Positions 51,778 through 61,221 of a stretch of DNA of 64,000 nucleotides are shown one piece after another (within the stretch, counting starts at the first letter, position 1; the number at the start of each line of letters is the position of its first letter). Both the position numbers and the translations under genes were made by a program. The notes beneath the pieces were generated by a model. That model had not been told where the DNA came from, made no database searches, and was given only the letters and a program-made list of their open reading frames with translations. The stretch is from Inquilinus sp042743185. GTDB taxonomy: Bacteria > Pseudomonadota > Alphaproteobacteria > DSM-16000 > Inquilinaceae. Location of the stretch: assembly GCF_042743185.1 (NCBI RefSeq), contig NZ_JBHYMS010000040.1:9712-73711 (forward strand), written 5' to 3'.

Positions 51778-52221
51778 TCAGGGGCCGATGCGCACCGTCA
51801 CGCGCGGAACCTCCGCGGCGGTCGGGTCGCGCTCCGGCCCCCCGTCCTGGGTGATGGTCAGCAGGACGACGACGCGGCCGTCCTCGATCGCCTCCGCCGG
51901 CAGGGGCAGCGCGTAGGTCCCGGCCTGCAGCCCGGCGCGCGGGCCGAAGGGCGAGATCACGCCGATGATCTCGCCCGCCGCCGTCAATACGGTGACCTCG
52001 CGGCGTCCGATCGGGCCGACCTCGACCACGAGCCAGGCGATCTCGTCCGGCTGCAGCGGGCGGGGCAGGGCCAGAATCCGCTCCTGCGCCGCCACGCTCT
52101 CGCCCCCGAGGGCCGGGACGGCGAGCCATCCGAGGACCGCGGCGGCGAGGCACAGCACCGCCCTACGACGGCGTCGCCAGCGAGACGGCCTTGAGCGCGA
52201 GGGCTTTCTTGTCCTGTCCAT
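51778..52221 (-). CDS. small secreted protein between tyrosinase and multicopper oxidase
   Basis: 147 residues if read from ATG 52221, which overlaps the tyrosinase 3' end and gives an Arg-rich leader; a GTG at 52158, five bases after the tyrosinase stop, gives 126 residues starting at a clean signal peptide (VLCLAAAVLGWLAVPALG...). I favour exported either way. The mature part is beta-rich (EIAWLVVEVGPIGRREVTVLTAAGEI) without His/Met clusters, so it is not an obvious copper chaperone. Function unknown; could be a carrier or structural partner. Confidence 0.65.
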   Translation of the reverse strand: MDRTRKPSRSRPSRWRRRRRAVLCLAAAVLGWLAVPALGGESVAAQERILALPRPLQPDEIAWLVVEVGPIGRREVTVLTAAGEIIGVISPFGPRAGLQAGTYALPLPAEAIEDGRVVVLLTITQDGGPERDPTAAEVPRVTVRIGP

Positions 52222-53863
52222 TCGACGGCACCACCTTGATCTTCAGCGTCGCGTCCGCCCCCGCGGCCAGGGCCGTGAAGGCCTGCAGCGTCTGGGGCAG
52301 CGGCACCGAGAAGGTCAGGTCCATGCCCCCATGCCCGTGCATGCCCGGCATCGGCGCGCCGAACAGGGCGAAGGTGCCGGCATAGTAGGGGCTGTCGGCC
52401 GAGACCTCGGCGACGCCCTCGGGGGCGTTGACGAGGACGTCGAATTCGCGCGGCCCCGCCGGATCCATCGGCCGGGTCAGCGTCATCGCCGCGACCAGCG
52501 GCTGCGCCCCGCCGGCGGCGAGATGGCTTTGCACCGCCGCCCGCGGCACGGTGACCGTCGCGACATCGGCGGCCACGGCGCTGTGGATCGGCGGCAGGGA
52601 TTCGGCGCTCGACACCAAGGCCGTCTTCGGGATGATCTCTTCGCCCGACCCCGGCTCGTAGTCGTATTCGAACGGGGTCGTTTTGAAGTAGTCCTCGGCC
52701 TTGCCGTCCGGGACGGGGTTGCCCTGGCCGTCGATGAAGAACAGGAACGGCTCATTGAGGTATCTGTCGCTGTCCGCGTCGGAGGGGTCGGGGGACAGGC
52801 CCATCGCCAACTGCTTCCGCGTCCAGACGTCCCACAGCCGGTCCATATTGGCGTGGTGCAGGAAGAACACCGGGTCGACCGGCGACAGGTTGTTGGTCAT
52901 GTTGCCGAACGGGCCCGGCTGCAGCTCCTTCTCCCCGAGGGAGCCGTACCCGCCGATGTAGTTGTGCACCTTGTTGTGCGGGAACCCTTCGAGCGTGGAG
53001 AAGACGGTCGACCGGGGCGGCGGGACGTGGTGCGACGGCGTCTGCGAGCTGGTGAAGCTCTTGACGGGGTCGGTGTCGCCGGCCTTGTTGGTGACGTTGA
53101 AGCCCTTGGGCGAGAGCCCCGCGAGGATCTTGCTCAGCAGGACATTGGCGGCGGTCTTGCCGTCCAGCTTCGGATTGTCGCGCGTCAGGTAGCGCGCGCC
53201 GCCGGTGATCACGAACGCCTGGTTCTGGGCGATCGGCACGACATCGGGGACCGGCTTGGGCGGATCGCAGGGGATCAGGGTGTAGCCGAGGATGTCCTTC
53301 CAGACATCGTCGACGGTGTTGTAGCCCCGCTTGGCCTGCTGCGTGAGCTGGTCGGCCGAGAGGCCTTTCCAATACTCGGTCAGGGCCGGCTTCATGAAAC
53401 GGGTGAACGCCGCCACGCTGCCGGTATAGGGCAGGAAGGGCGCGCTCGTCGGCGTCAGGAAGTCGTCGAACATCCCGTCCGGGATCCGCGGCAGCTCGGT
53501 CCAGTCCCAATAGGGCAGCACGAAGCTGGCATCGTTGGTCACGGTGCGGATGGTCTGCTCGAAATATCCGATGTAGCCGCGATGCCAGACATAGAACCAC
53601 CAGTTGCCGTGCGGGCAGTCCATCATGTGGACGAAGGCGTTGCGGAACCAGTTGTGCGGGTGGTCCGCCGGCTGGTTCAGCATCGCCTCCACGCCCCTGG
53701 CGTAAATGCCCAGCATCCTCTTCCCGGCAGCGCTGGTGACATTCGGACGGGTGTATTTGGCCGCTGCCCGCGCCGGTGTGAGCGGCACTGCCGCGGCGCC
53801 GGCCGCGACAGCGGCTGCCACCAGGACATCGCGGCGCGATAAATGGAAATCCGATCGATCCAT
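52163..53863 (-). CDS. tyrosinase family copper oxidase (Tat-exported)
   Basis: 566 residues, larger than small bacterial tyrosinases (about 280). Twin-arginine signal LSRRDVLVAAAVAAGAAAV with cleavage near 34; start has GGGAGG upstream. CuA ligands H79, H85, H94 in VHMMDCPHGNWWFYVWHRGY (79-98 region) and CuB H296, H300, H336 or H337 in FPHNKVHNY and DPVFFLHHANMDRLW. The H79-H85 distance is very short. The C-terminal 200 residues form a beta-rich extension like that of plant polyphenol oxidases. Likely oxidises mono- or diphenols in the periplasm. Confidence 0.92.
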   Translation of the reverse strand: MDRSDFHLSRRDVLVAAAVAAGAAAVPLTPARAAAKYTRPNVTSAAGKRMLGIYARGVEAMLNQPADHPHNWFRNAFVHMMDCPHGNWWFYVWHRGYIGYFEQTIRTVTNDASFVLPYWDWTELPRIPDGMFDDFLTPTSAPFLPYTGSVAAFTRFMKPALTEYWKGLSADQLTQQAKRGYNTVDDVWKDILGYTLIPCDPPKPVPDVVPIAQNQAFVITGGARYLTRDNPKLDGKTAANVLLSKILAGLSPKGFNVTNKAGDTDPVKSFTSSQTPSHHVPPPRSTVFSTLEGFPHNKVHNYIGGYGSLGEKELQPGPFGNMTNNLSPVDPVFFLHHANMDRLWDVWTRKQLAMGLSPDPSDADSDRYLNEPFLFFIDGQGNPVPDGKAEDYFKTTPFEYDYEPGSGEEIIPKTALVSSAESLPPIHSAVAADVATVTVPRAAVQSHLAAGGAQPLVAAMTLTRPMDPAGPREFDVLVNAPEGVAEVSADSPYYAGTFALFGAPMPGMHGHGGMDLTFSVPLPQTLQAFTALAAGADATLKIKVVPSNGQDKKALALKAVSLATPS

Positions 53864-54264
53864 GTCGGCCTCCCGAAAAATATGACATAATGAAGATGTT
53901 GTTCTGTATTGTGAAAGTGTATTGGAAGGAAATCCAATTTATGGGTGCTCACCGATATCATGACATAAAAACATATCAAACGTATAAGGATAATCTCTTG
54001 GTTTTATATTTACTATAGAGTCATTTCGATCTTCTGAGATTCATCTGCTGTGAGAATTCTTGAGTCTATGGAATCTCCTGCAAGTGCCTAAAAAAATTTA
54101 TTTATTCGTAATTTCGATGATGAATCAGTTCTAGGCGACCATATCTTTTTCGGCGGGATATTATTCCATCTCTCCAGATCCCTGTATGCATCATTATTCG
54201 TGGCGCAAGAGCGAATTGCAAATTATATTGTTCGGCATAAATTTGTAGCAATAGCGTATCTAAT
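53864..54264. promoter_or_regulatory. AT-rich region upstream of the tyrosinase gene
   Basis: About 400 bases with much lower GC than anything else in the window (53880-54270). It should carry the tyrosinase promoter. ATTGGA-AGGAAA-TCCAAT (53921-53938) is a perfect 6-bp inverted repeat and a possible operator; ATGACATAA occurs twice as a direct repeat (53882-53890 and 53960-53968). I see no gene in it on either strand. The base composition suggests it came in by transfer or is a long regulatory region. Confidence 0.55.
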
Positions 54265-54440
54265 TTATCGAAAGGTCTCTGTCCGGCGGCTCGACGCCGG
54301 CCGGCGTGGCAGGCGGCGCTGCAGGTCGTCCATCACGGTGTAGAGCACCGGCGCATCGACCAGGCTGAGCGCGGTCGAGGAGACCAGCCCCCGATCACCG
54401 CGATCGCCACCGGCGCACGGATTCGGCGCCGGCGCCGATT
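54265..54440 (-). pseudogene. frameshifted C-terminal remnant of an RND efflux transporter
   Basis: On the minus strand, three frames together spell the end of an AcrB/HAE1-type pump: IGAGAESVR (54439-54413), then PVAIAVIG, then GLVSSTALSLVDAPVLYTVMDDLQRRL (54395-54310) ending in an altered tail. Two changes of frame, consistent with small deletions, break it, and the upstream 1000 residues are missing. It is a dead fragment. Adjacent DNA has no other pump gene. Confidence 0.8.
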
Positions 54441-54561
54441 TCGTGATGCCGACGGATGGCCCTTCTAAACTCAAAAGGGACGCTTCGCGCCTCGCCATGA
54501 CGGAAAGGAACCGCAGAGTCGATCTCAAAGGCCGCTGGTGTGATCCGACCCGAAATCGCGC

Positions 54562-55431
54562 TCAGCTGCTGTCGGGTGCGGGCTTTGGGTCGTCGACATA
54601 GAGGCCGAGGCCGAGGGAGCGGCAGAGGCGGTCGGCGACGGTGGCGGTGGTTTCGGTGTCGAGCCACCCGATCACGTCCGGCTCCTGCAGCCGGACCGCG
54701 AGCCCGGCCTCAAGCCCCGGCACCCGGGTCGGATCGCGGACCTCGGCGAAGGCCCGCTCCATGGCGGCGGCGACCGCATCCCGGCGCCGGGCCCGCTCGG
54801 CCCCGATCGCAGTCGGGCCGCCGGAAGGCCGGGCCGGGCGCGGCGTGGCCGGCCAGCCGAGGGCGCCCCAGCGGGACCACTCCTCGGACAGGCCGAGGCC
54901 GCAGGCCAGCCCGGACATCACCGCGCCGACCGGCCGGTCCTCGACCCGGGCCGCCTCGTCCTGGTAGAGGTCCTCGATCCGCTCCTCGAGCTCGTCGACC
55001 AGGACCTCGGCGCGGCCGAAATCCTCGACCTCGTCCCAGATCATGCACTTCATGACGTGCTCGACCTCGTCGCGGTGGCGGTCGCGGCGGGCCGGGCGGC
55101 CGGCCTCGCGCTCGGCGGACCGGTCCTGGTCGTCGGCGCAGAGGTCCTTCACGGCGCGGGCGCGCTGGGCCAGGGTCTGGCGCACCAGATGGGCGTAGCG
55201 GGCGAAGGCGAGGCCGGGGTCTCCGGCCGGGGCCGACGGAGCCTCCGCCGGGGCCGGAGTATCGGTGGCCGCAGGCTGGGCCTCCGCCGCCTGGGCGGCG
55301 AGGGCGCGGGCGCCGGCGGCCTCGGCCAGCTGCATGCCGATCTCGGCCAGGCGCGAGAGCATCTCGCACTGCTGCAGCGCGCAGCCGCGGCCATAGGCCT
55401 GGACGTTGAAATCGGCAGGGATCTCCTTCAT
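54562..55431 (-). CDS. hypothetical protein, coiled/alpha-helical
   Basis: 289 residues from the ATG at 55431 (ATG 55443 adds four). The N-terminal 45 residues (FNVQAYGRGCALQQCEMLSRLAEIGMQLAEAA in outline) and the middle (EVEHVMKCMIWDEVEDFGRAEVLVDELEERIEDLYQDEAA in outline) are helical and conserved-looking, separated by an Ala/Pro linker. No domain I recognise. Several Cys residues (near 17, 21, 97, 127) could bind metal but do not form a known motif. Isolated gene next to the RND remnant. Confidence 0.65.
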   Translation of the reverse strand: MKEIPADFNVQAYGRGCALQQCEMLSRLAEIGMQLAEAAGARALAAQAAEAQPAATDTPAPAEAPSAPAGDPGLAFARYAHLVRQTLAQRARAVKDLCADDQDRSAEREAGRPARRDRHRDEVEHVMKCMIWDEVEDFGRAEVLVDELEERIEDLYQDEAARVEDRPVGAVMSGLACGLGLSEEWSRWGALGWPATPRPARPSGGPTAIGAERARRRDAVAAAMERAFAEVRDPTRVPGLEAGLAVRLQEPDVIGWLDTETTATVADRLCRSLGLGLYVDDPKPAPDSS

Positions 55432-55598
55432 GGAACATATCATGAACGAGTCGCGCAGCCCCGCGCAATGAACATTGTGTTTACGGGTTGGGGGAGCCGA
55501 AAGGGCTGCACGGTCTGGCCTCCGGCAGATGCGCAGGCGGCTCGCCGCTCGACATCCTCTCAGCCCGGCCGAATGAAATGATCCGACCTCGCTCCGCT

Positions 55599-56356
55599 CT
55601 AGCTCTTCAGCCGATACCCGGTCCGGAAGATCCAGGCCACGACGGCCAGGCAGGCCGCCAGGAAGGCCAGGGTCATGCCGAGGCTCACCGCGACGTTGAC
55701 GTCGGCGATCCCGTAGAAGCTCCAGCGGAAGCCGCTGATCAGGTAGACCACGGGGTTGAACAGCGCCACGGTCTGCCAGAAGGGCGGCAGCATCGAGATC
55801 GAATAGAAGCTGCCGCCGAGGAAGGTCAGCGGCGTGATGATCAGGAGCGGCACCAGCTGCAGCTTCTCGAACCCGTCGGCCCAGATGCCGATGATGAAGC
55901 CGAACAGGCTGAAGGTGACGGCCGTCAGCACCAGGAACAGCAGCATCCAGAATGGATGGAGGACCTGCAGCGGCACGAACAGCCCGGCCGTGGCCAGGAT
56001 GATCACGCCGAGGACGATCGACTTGGTGGCGGCCGCCCCGACATAGGCGACGACGATCTCGAGGTAGGAGACCGGTGCCGACAGCAGCTCGTAGATCGTG
56101 CCGATGAATTTCGGGAAGTAGATGCCGATCGACGCGTTGGAGATGCTCTGGGTCAGCAGCGACAGCATGATCAGCCCCGGCACGATGAAGGCGCCGTAGC
56201 TGACCCCGTGGATCTCCTCGATGCGCGAGCCCAGGGCCGCGCCGAAGACCACGAAGTACAGCGAGGTCGAGATCACCGGCGACAGGATGCTCTGCATCAG
56301 GGTGCGGCCGGTGCGCGCCATCTCCGACAGGTAGATCGCGCGGATCGCGTAGAGGT

Positions 56357-56360
<4 letters not shown>
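55599..56360 (-). CDS. ABC-2 type transporter permease
   Basis: 253 residues, start ATG 56360 overlapping the ATPase stop (ATGA). Six membrane helices of the ABC-2 family (YadH/DrrB-like), with SPVSYLEIVVAYVGAAATKSIVLGVIIL and PLLIITPLTFLGGSFYSISMLPPFWQ in outline. Exporter subunit for a lipid, polysaccharide or drug. Confidence 0.9.
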
Positions 56361-57283
<923 letters not shown>

Positions 57284-57401
57284 GGTGGCGACCTTAGCCG
57301 ATGCGGCGGGTGATTCGATGCGGGTTTGTGAGCCCGGAACGCGGAGGCGGACGGCTGCCGCCCATCCGCCTCCGCCCGGATTGTCATCGACCGCTCGGAG
57401 C

Positions 57402-58289
57402 TCAGGCTGGTGAAAGCGGCCGATCGAGAACGCTCCAGTCGAACGTGCGCGCCCAGTCCGCATAGCCGTGCCAGCCGACCTCGGGGAAATCGCGCCGCAA
57501 CGCGGCGATATCGGCCGAATAGCCGACCCGGTCGAACCACTCGAACATCAGCGCCGCATCCTCGCTCTGCTGGCGCATCACGGCGACCGGGATCTCCTGA
57601 TAGCCGATCGGGCGGCCGATGGCCTGCGACAGGATTCTCGCCTGCTCCTCGCCGGGCAATTCGTCCCCGGCGATGTCGAAGCGCCGGCCGAACACCTGCT
57701 CGCGCCGCTCCGCCAGCACGGCGACGAAGGCCCCGATATCGGCCACCGCGACCAGCTGCAGGGCGCGTCCGGGCGGCATCGCGAAGGCATGCGTCCCCTG
57801 GCGCAGCCCCTCGACCGACCACGGCGCGACGGCGTTCTCCATGAACGCGACCGGCGCGCTGACGGTGTAGGGGAGGCCGAGCCCGGCAATGTGCTGTTCG
57901 ACGAGATGCTTGCTCTCGAAATGCGGGACGCCGGTCTGCCTGTCGGCGCTGGCGACGGAAGAGTAGATCAGATGCCCGATGCCGGCCGCCTTCGCCGCAT
58001 CGGCGGCCAGGATCCCCTGCCGGGTTTCCTCTTCCGGCCCGGCTTCGTAGGTGTTGGTCATCAGGAACATCGTGTCGACGCCCTGGGCGGCATTCTGCAC
58101 GGAGGCCGGATCGGCGAGGTCGCCGGCCACGACGTCGGCCCCGGCCGACGCCAGCCGGCGTGCGGCCTCGCCGTCCGGCTTGCGGGTCAGCGCCCGCACC
58201 CGATGCCCCCTGGTCAGCAGCGCATGCGCGACCGAGCCGCCCTGCTGGCCCGTGGCGCCGGTCACCAGCACGTTTCGTTGGATTGTCAT
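57402..58289 (-). CDS. NmrA-like NAD(P)-binding protein
   Basis: 295 residues. Rossmann loop VLVTGATGQQGGSVAHAL near residues 8-25, RKPDG after strand 2, DVVAGDLADPAS near 58. Atypical SDR of the NmrA/YtfG class that senses or reduces quinones and redox cofactors. No YxxxK. Divergent from a LysR gene, its probable regulator. Confidence 0.87.
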   Translation of the reverse strand: MTIQRNVLVTGATGQQGGSVAHALLTRGHRVRALTRKPDGEAARRLASAGADVVAGDLADPASVQNAAQGVDTMFLMTNTYEAGPEEETRQGILAADAAKAAGIGHLIYSSVASADRQTGVPHFESKHLVEQHIAGLGLPYTVSAPVAFMENAVAPWSVEGLRQGTHAFAMPPGRALQLVAVADIGAFVAVLAERREQVFGRRFDIAGDELPGEEQARILSQAIGRPIGYQEIPVAVMRQQSEDAALMFEWFDRVGYSADIAALRRDFPEVGWHGYADWARTFDWSVLDRPLSPA

Positions 58290-58342
58290 GTGTCAGCTCC
58301 TTCTGTTTCCGACGGAGCAGAGTTGGGGGCTCGCACATTGGT

Positions 58343-58362
58343 CCATTATGGTGGATAATTGG
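58343..58362. promoter_or_regulatory. LysR-type binding site (T-N11-A palindrome)
   Basis: CCATTAT-GGTGG-ATAATTGG contains ATTAT...ATAAT 5-bp arms with a 5-base centre and the T-N11-A pattern of LysR operators. It lies between the NmrA-like start (58289) and the LysR start (58389). Confidence 0.6.
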
Positions 58363-58388
58363 AAAACGTCGTCTCACCTCTGGATATA

Positions 58389-59330
58389 ATGCTCGACCTC
58401 AACGACGTCCTCGTGTTCGCCCGCGTCGTCGAGGCCGGCAGCTTCACCGCCGCCGCGCGGCTGCTCGGCATGCCCAAGACGACGGTCAGCCGCCGCGTCG
58501 CCGCGCTCGAGCGGGCGGTCGGGGTGCGGTTGCTGCAGCGGACGACGCGCAGCCTCGGCCTGACCGATGCCGGGCGCCTCTATTACGAGCAGGCCGGCCA
58601 GGCGCTGCGGACCGTCGAGGAGGCGAACCGGCGCCTGGCGGAGGCGCGGGCGGAGCCGTCCGGGACGATCCGGATCTCGGCTCCCGTCGGCTTCGGCGGC
58701 TACCTGACCGCCACGGTGCTCGACTTCCTGGCGGCGTATCCGAAGACCAGGGTCGAGCTCCTGCTGACGGATGACAGGCTGAACCTGATCGAGACCGGAA
58801 TCGACCTCGCCTTCCGGACCGGGGTTCTTCCCGATTCCACGCTGATCGCCCGCAGGCTCGGCTCCACGCACCGGGTCCTGTGCGCCAGCCCGGATTATCT
58901 CGCGCGACGCGGCACGCCGGCCTCGCCGGCGGACCTCGCCGGCCATGACTGCGTCATCGCGGGCCGGTCGGCGGCCGGCGCTTCATGGGTGCTGGAGGGA
59001 CCGCAGGGCCAGGAGACGGTCACGGTGTCCGGGCGCTTCGCCGCGAACGAGATGCAGGTGGTGGCCGCCGGCTCGATCGCGGGCCACGGCATCGCCCTGC
59101 TGCCGTCCGGCATCGCCGAGGCCCGGATCCGGGACGGACGGCTGCTCCGCGTGCTGGCCGACTACACGACGGCCGCCGGCGGCATCCATGTGGTCTATCC
59201 CAGCAGCCGGCACCTCTCGCCCCTGGTGAAGGCCTTCATAGAGCTTGCCGCCGAGCGAATGCGGGCTAGAGAAGCTGGTGGTCAGCCGCCCGTCCGCTCA
59301 TCGCTCGTCACCGCGCCGTCGACCAGATGA
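58389..59330 (+). CDS. LysR family transcriptional regulator
   Basis: 313 residues from the ATG at 58389; a GTG at 58359 would begin inside the palindrome. HTH: VLVFARVVEAGSFTAAARLLGMPKTTVSRRVAALE in outline near 8-45; effector domain with PVGFGGYLTATVLDFLAAYPKTRVELLLTDD. This is the common AaeR/DhcR-like LysR subgroup that regulates adjacent redox genes. Its last 49 bases overlap the 3' end of the opposing ATPase gene. Confidence 0.92.
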   Translation: MLDLNDVLVFARVVEAGSFTAAARLLGMPKTTVSRRVAALERAVGVRLLQRTTRSLGLTDAGRLYYEQAGQALRTVEEANRRLAEARAEPSGTIRISAPVGFGGYLTATVLDFLAAYPKTRVELLLTDDRLNLIETGIDLAFRTGVLPDSTLIARRLGSTHRVLCASPDYLARRGTPASPADLAGHDCVIAGRSAAGASWVLEGPQGQETVTVSGRFAANEMQVVAAGSIAGHGIALLPSGIAEARIRDGRLLRVLADYTTAAGGIHVVYPSSRHLSPLVKAFIELAAERMRAREAGGQPPVRSSLVTAPSTR

Positions 59331-59974
59331 ATCCGTCGGTCCATCCGGGCCGCCAGATCGACGTCGTGGGTCACCGCCACCACCGTCTTGCCGCGCTCGC
59401 GCACCAGGGCCGAGAGGATGGCGAAGACCTGCTCCGAGCTATGGGAATCGAGGCTGCCGGTCGGCTCGTCGGCCAGCAGCAGCGGCGGGTCGTTGGCCAG
59501 GGACCGGGCCACCGCCACGCGCTGGCGCTGGCCGCCGGACAGCTGGTCCGGCCGCTTGCCGCGATGGTCGGCGAGGCCGAGGGAATCGAGCAGCGCGTCC
59601 GCCCGCTCGCGCATCTCGCGGGCGCCGAGGCGGCCGAGCTTGCGCATCGGGATCTCGATATTCTCGCGCGCCGTGAACTCCGGCAGCAGGAAATGGAACT
59701 GGAAGACGAAGCCGATCGATTCCAGCCGCAGCCGGGCCCGGCCGCGCTCGTTCAGCGCCGCCGCCTCCTGCCCGGCGATGCTCAAGCTCCCGCCCGTCTG
59801 CCGGTCGAGCAGGCCGAGCAGGTACAGCAGCGACGACTTGCCGGAGCCGGAAGGGCCGGTGACCGCGACCAGCTCGCGCTCGCCGATCGCCAGCGACACG
59901 TCCTTGACCAGCGTCACCGGCACCGTCTCCGGCAGCACCCGGGTCAGCCCCTTCGCCTCGATCAGCGGGCTCAT
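59282..59974 (-). CDS. ABC transporter ATP-binding protein (LolD/MacB type)
   Basis: 230 residues. Walker A GPSGSGKSS near 40, signature LSGGQRQRV near 145, Walker B LLLADEPTGSLD, H-switch VTHDVDLAA. Start ATG overlaps the permease stop (ATGA). Its 3' end runs into the LysR 3' end. Energises the FtsX-like permease that precedes it. Confidence 0.92.
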   Translation of the reverse strand: MSPLIEAKGLTRVLPETVPVTLVKDVSLAIGERELVAVTGPSGSGKSSLLYLLGLLDRQTGGSLSIAGQEAAALNERGRARLRLESIGFVFQFHFLLPEFTARENIEIPMRKLGRLGAREMRERADALLDSLGLADHRGKRPDQLSGGQRQRVAVARSLANDPPLLLADEPTGSLDSHSSEQVFAILSALVRERGKTVVAVTHDVDLAARMDRRIHLVDGAVTSDERTGG

Positions 59975-61218
59975 GTCGCCCCCCGGATGATGTCGACCGG
60001 GTTCAGCTTCGCCGCCTGGCGCGCGGGCAGGTAGCCGGCGATCCCGGCGGCGGCCAGGGCGAAGCCGGCGGCGATCAGGTAGTGCCAGGGGCTCCAGGTC
60101 AGCGGCAGCCTGGTGATCTCGCGCCCGATATTGGCGCCGGACAGGTGCAGCTCCACCTGCGACAGGGCAAAGCACAGGGCGAAGCCCAGCAGCCAGCCGA
60201 CCAGCGACCCGGCGAGGCCGAGCGTCAGCCCCTCCAGCAGGAACAGCCGGCGCATGTCCCGCGCCTCGAAGCCGAGCGACTTCAGGATGGCGATGTCGCG
60301 CGCCTTCTCATGGGTGATGGTCGAGACGATGTTGAAGATGCCGAAGCCGGCCACCAGCAGGATGGCGCCGACCACCGTGTACATGATGATGTTGCGGATG
60401 ACGAAGGCCTCCAGCAGGGATTCGTTCGCCTCCTGCCAGGCCACCGCCTTGTAGCCGATCTGCGCCTCCACCCGCCTGGCCACCGCCGGCGCCGCGGCCG
60501 CATCGTCCAGCTTCAGCCGGATCTCGTTGATGGCGTTCGGCCGCTCGCTCAGGATCTGCGCGATCTTCAGCAGGACATAGCCCTCGCCCTCGTCGCGGGC
60601 GGTGACGCCGGTGTGGAACAGGCCGACGATCTTGACCGCGCGGCTCTGGCCGGTGGCGGAGACCAGGGTGACGGTGGTGCCGAGATCGGCGCCCAGCCGC
60701 TTCGCCAGGCTGTCCCCGACCACGATGTTGTTGCCGCCGGCGATCAGCGAGTCGAAGCTGCCCTGGCGGAAATCCTGGGCGATCGAGGAGACGCGCGCCT
60801 CCTGCCGCGGCTCGACGCCGAAGATGCTGATGCCGATGTCCTGCCCGGCATAGCGGACCACGCCCTGGGTCTTCAGGCTCTTCGACATCTTTCCGGGGAT
60901 CCAGGCGCTCAGCGCCGCCACGGCCGCGGTCGGGTTCAGGATGCCGCGCCGGTCGTCCCGCGGCCTCAGGCCGGCGATCGCGACCGCGTCGAATTCGTCC
61001 TCGGCCGGCTGGCGCGCCGCGGTGCGGCGCTCGTCGGTGATCTGGACATGCGGCATGGTGTCGATCAGCTGGGCGACGAAATCGTCCTCGCCGCCCTGCA
61101 TCAGCGCCGCCATGGCGATCGAGAAGCCGACTCCAAGGGCCGTGCCCAGGATCGCGACCAGGGTCTGCCGGCCGCGGCCGATGATATGGGTGACGGCGAG
61201 GTCGAGCAGCAGCCGCAT
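59971..61218 (-). CDS. ABC transporter permease (FtsX/MacB/LolC type)
   Basis: 415 residues. Helix near 20-40, large extracytoplasmic domain (45-270), then three C-terminal helices with LLVAGFGIFNIVSTITHEKARDIAILKSLGFEARDMRRLFLLEGLTLGLAGSLVG in outline near 285-340, the FtsX-like signature. Works with the ATPase and the adaptor at 61222 as a MacAB-like mechanotransmission exporter; no outer membrane channel gene is beside it. Confidence 0.91.
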   Translation of the reverse strand: MRLLLDLAVTHIIGRGRQTLVAILGTALGVGFSIAMAALMQGGEDDFVAQLIDTMPHVQITDERRTAARQPAEDEFDAVAIAGLRPRDDRRGILNPTAAVAALSAWIPGKMSKSLKTQGVVRYAGQDIGISIFGVEPRQEARVSSIAQDFRQGSFDSLIAGGNNIVVGDSLAKRLGADLGTTVTLVSATGQSRAVKIVGLFHTGVTARDEGEGYVLLKIAQILSERPNAINEIRLKLDDAAAAPAVARRVEAQIGYKAVAWQEANESLLEAFVIRNIIMYTVVGAILLVAGFGIFNIVSTITHEKARDIAILKSLGFEARDMRRLFLLEGLTLGLAGSLVGWLLGFALCFALSQVELHLSGANIGREITRLPLTWSPWHYLIAAGFALAAAGIAGYLPARQAAKLNPVDIIRGAT

Positions 61219-61221
61219 GGC

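Noticed and set aside
53880..54270. AT-rich strip as an insertion sequence
   Set aside because: No transposase frame, no terminal inverted repeats and no target duplication that I can see.
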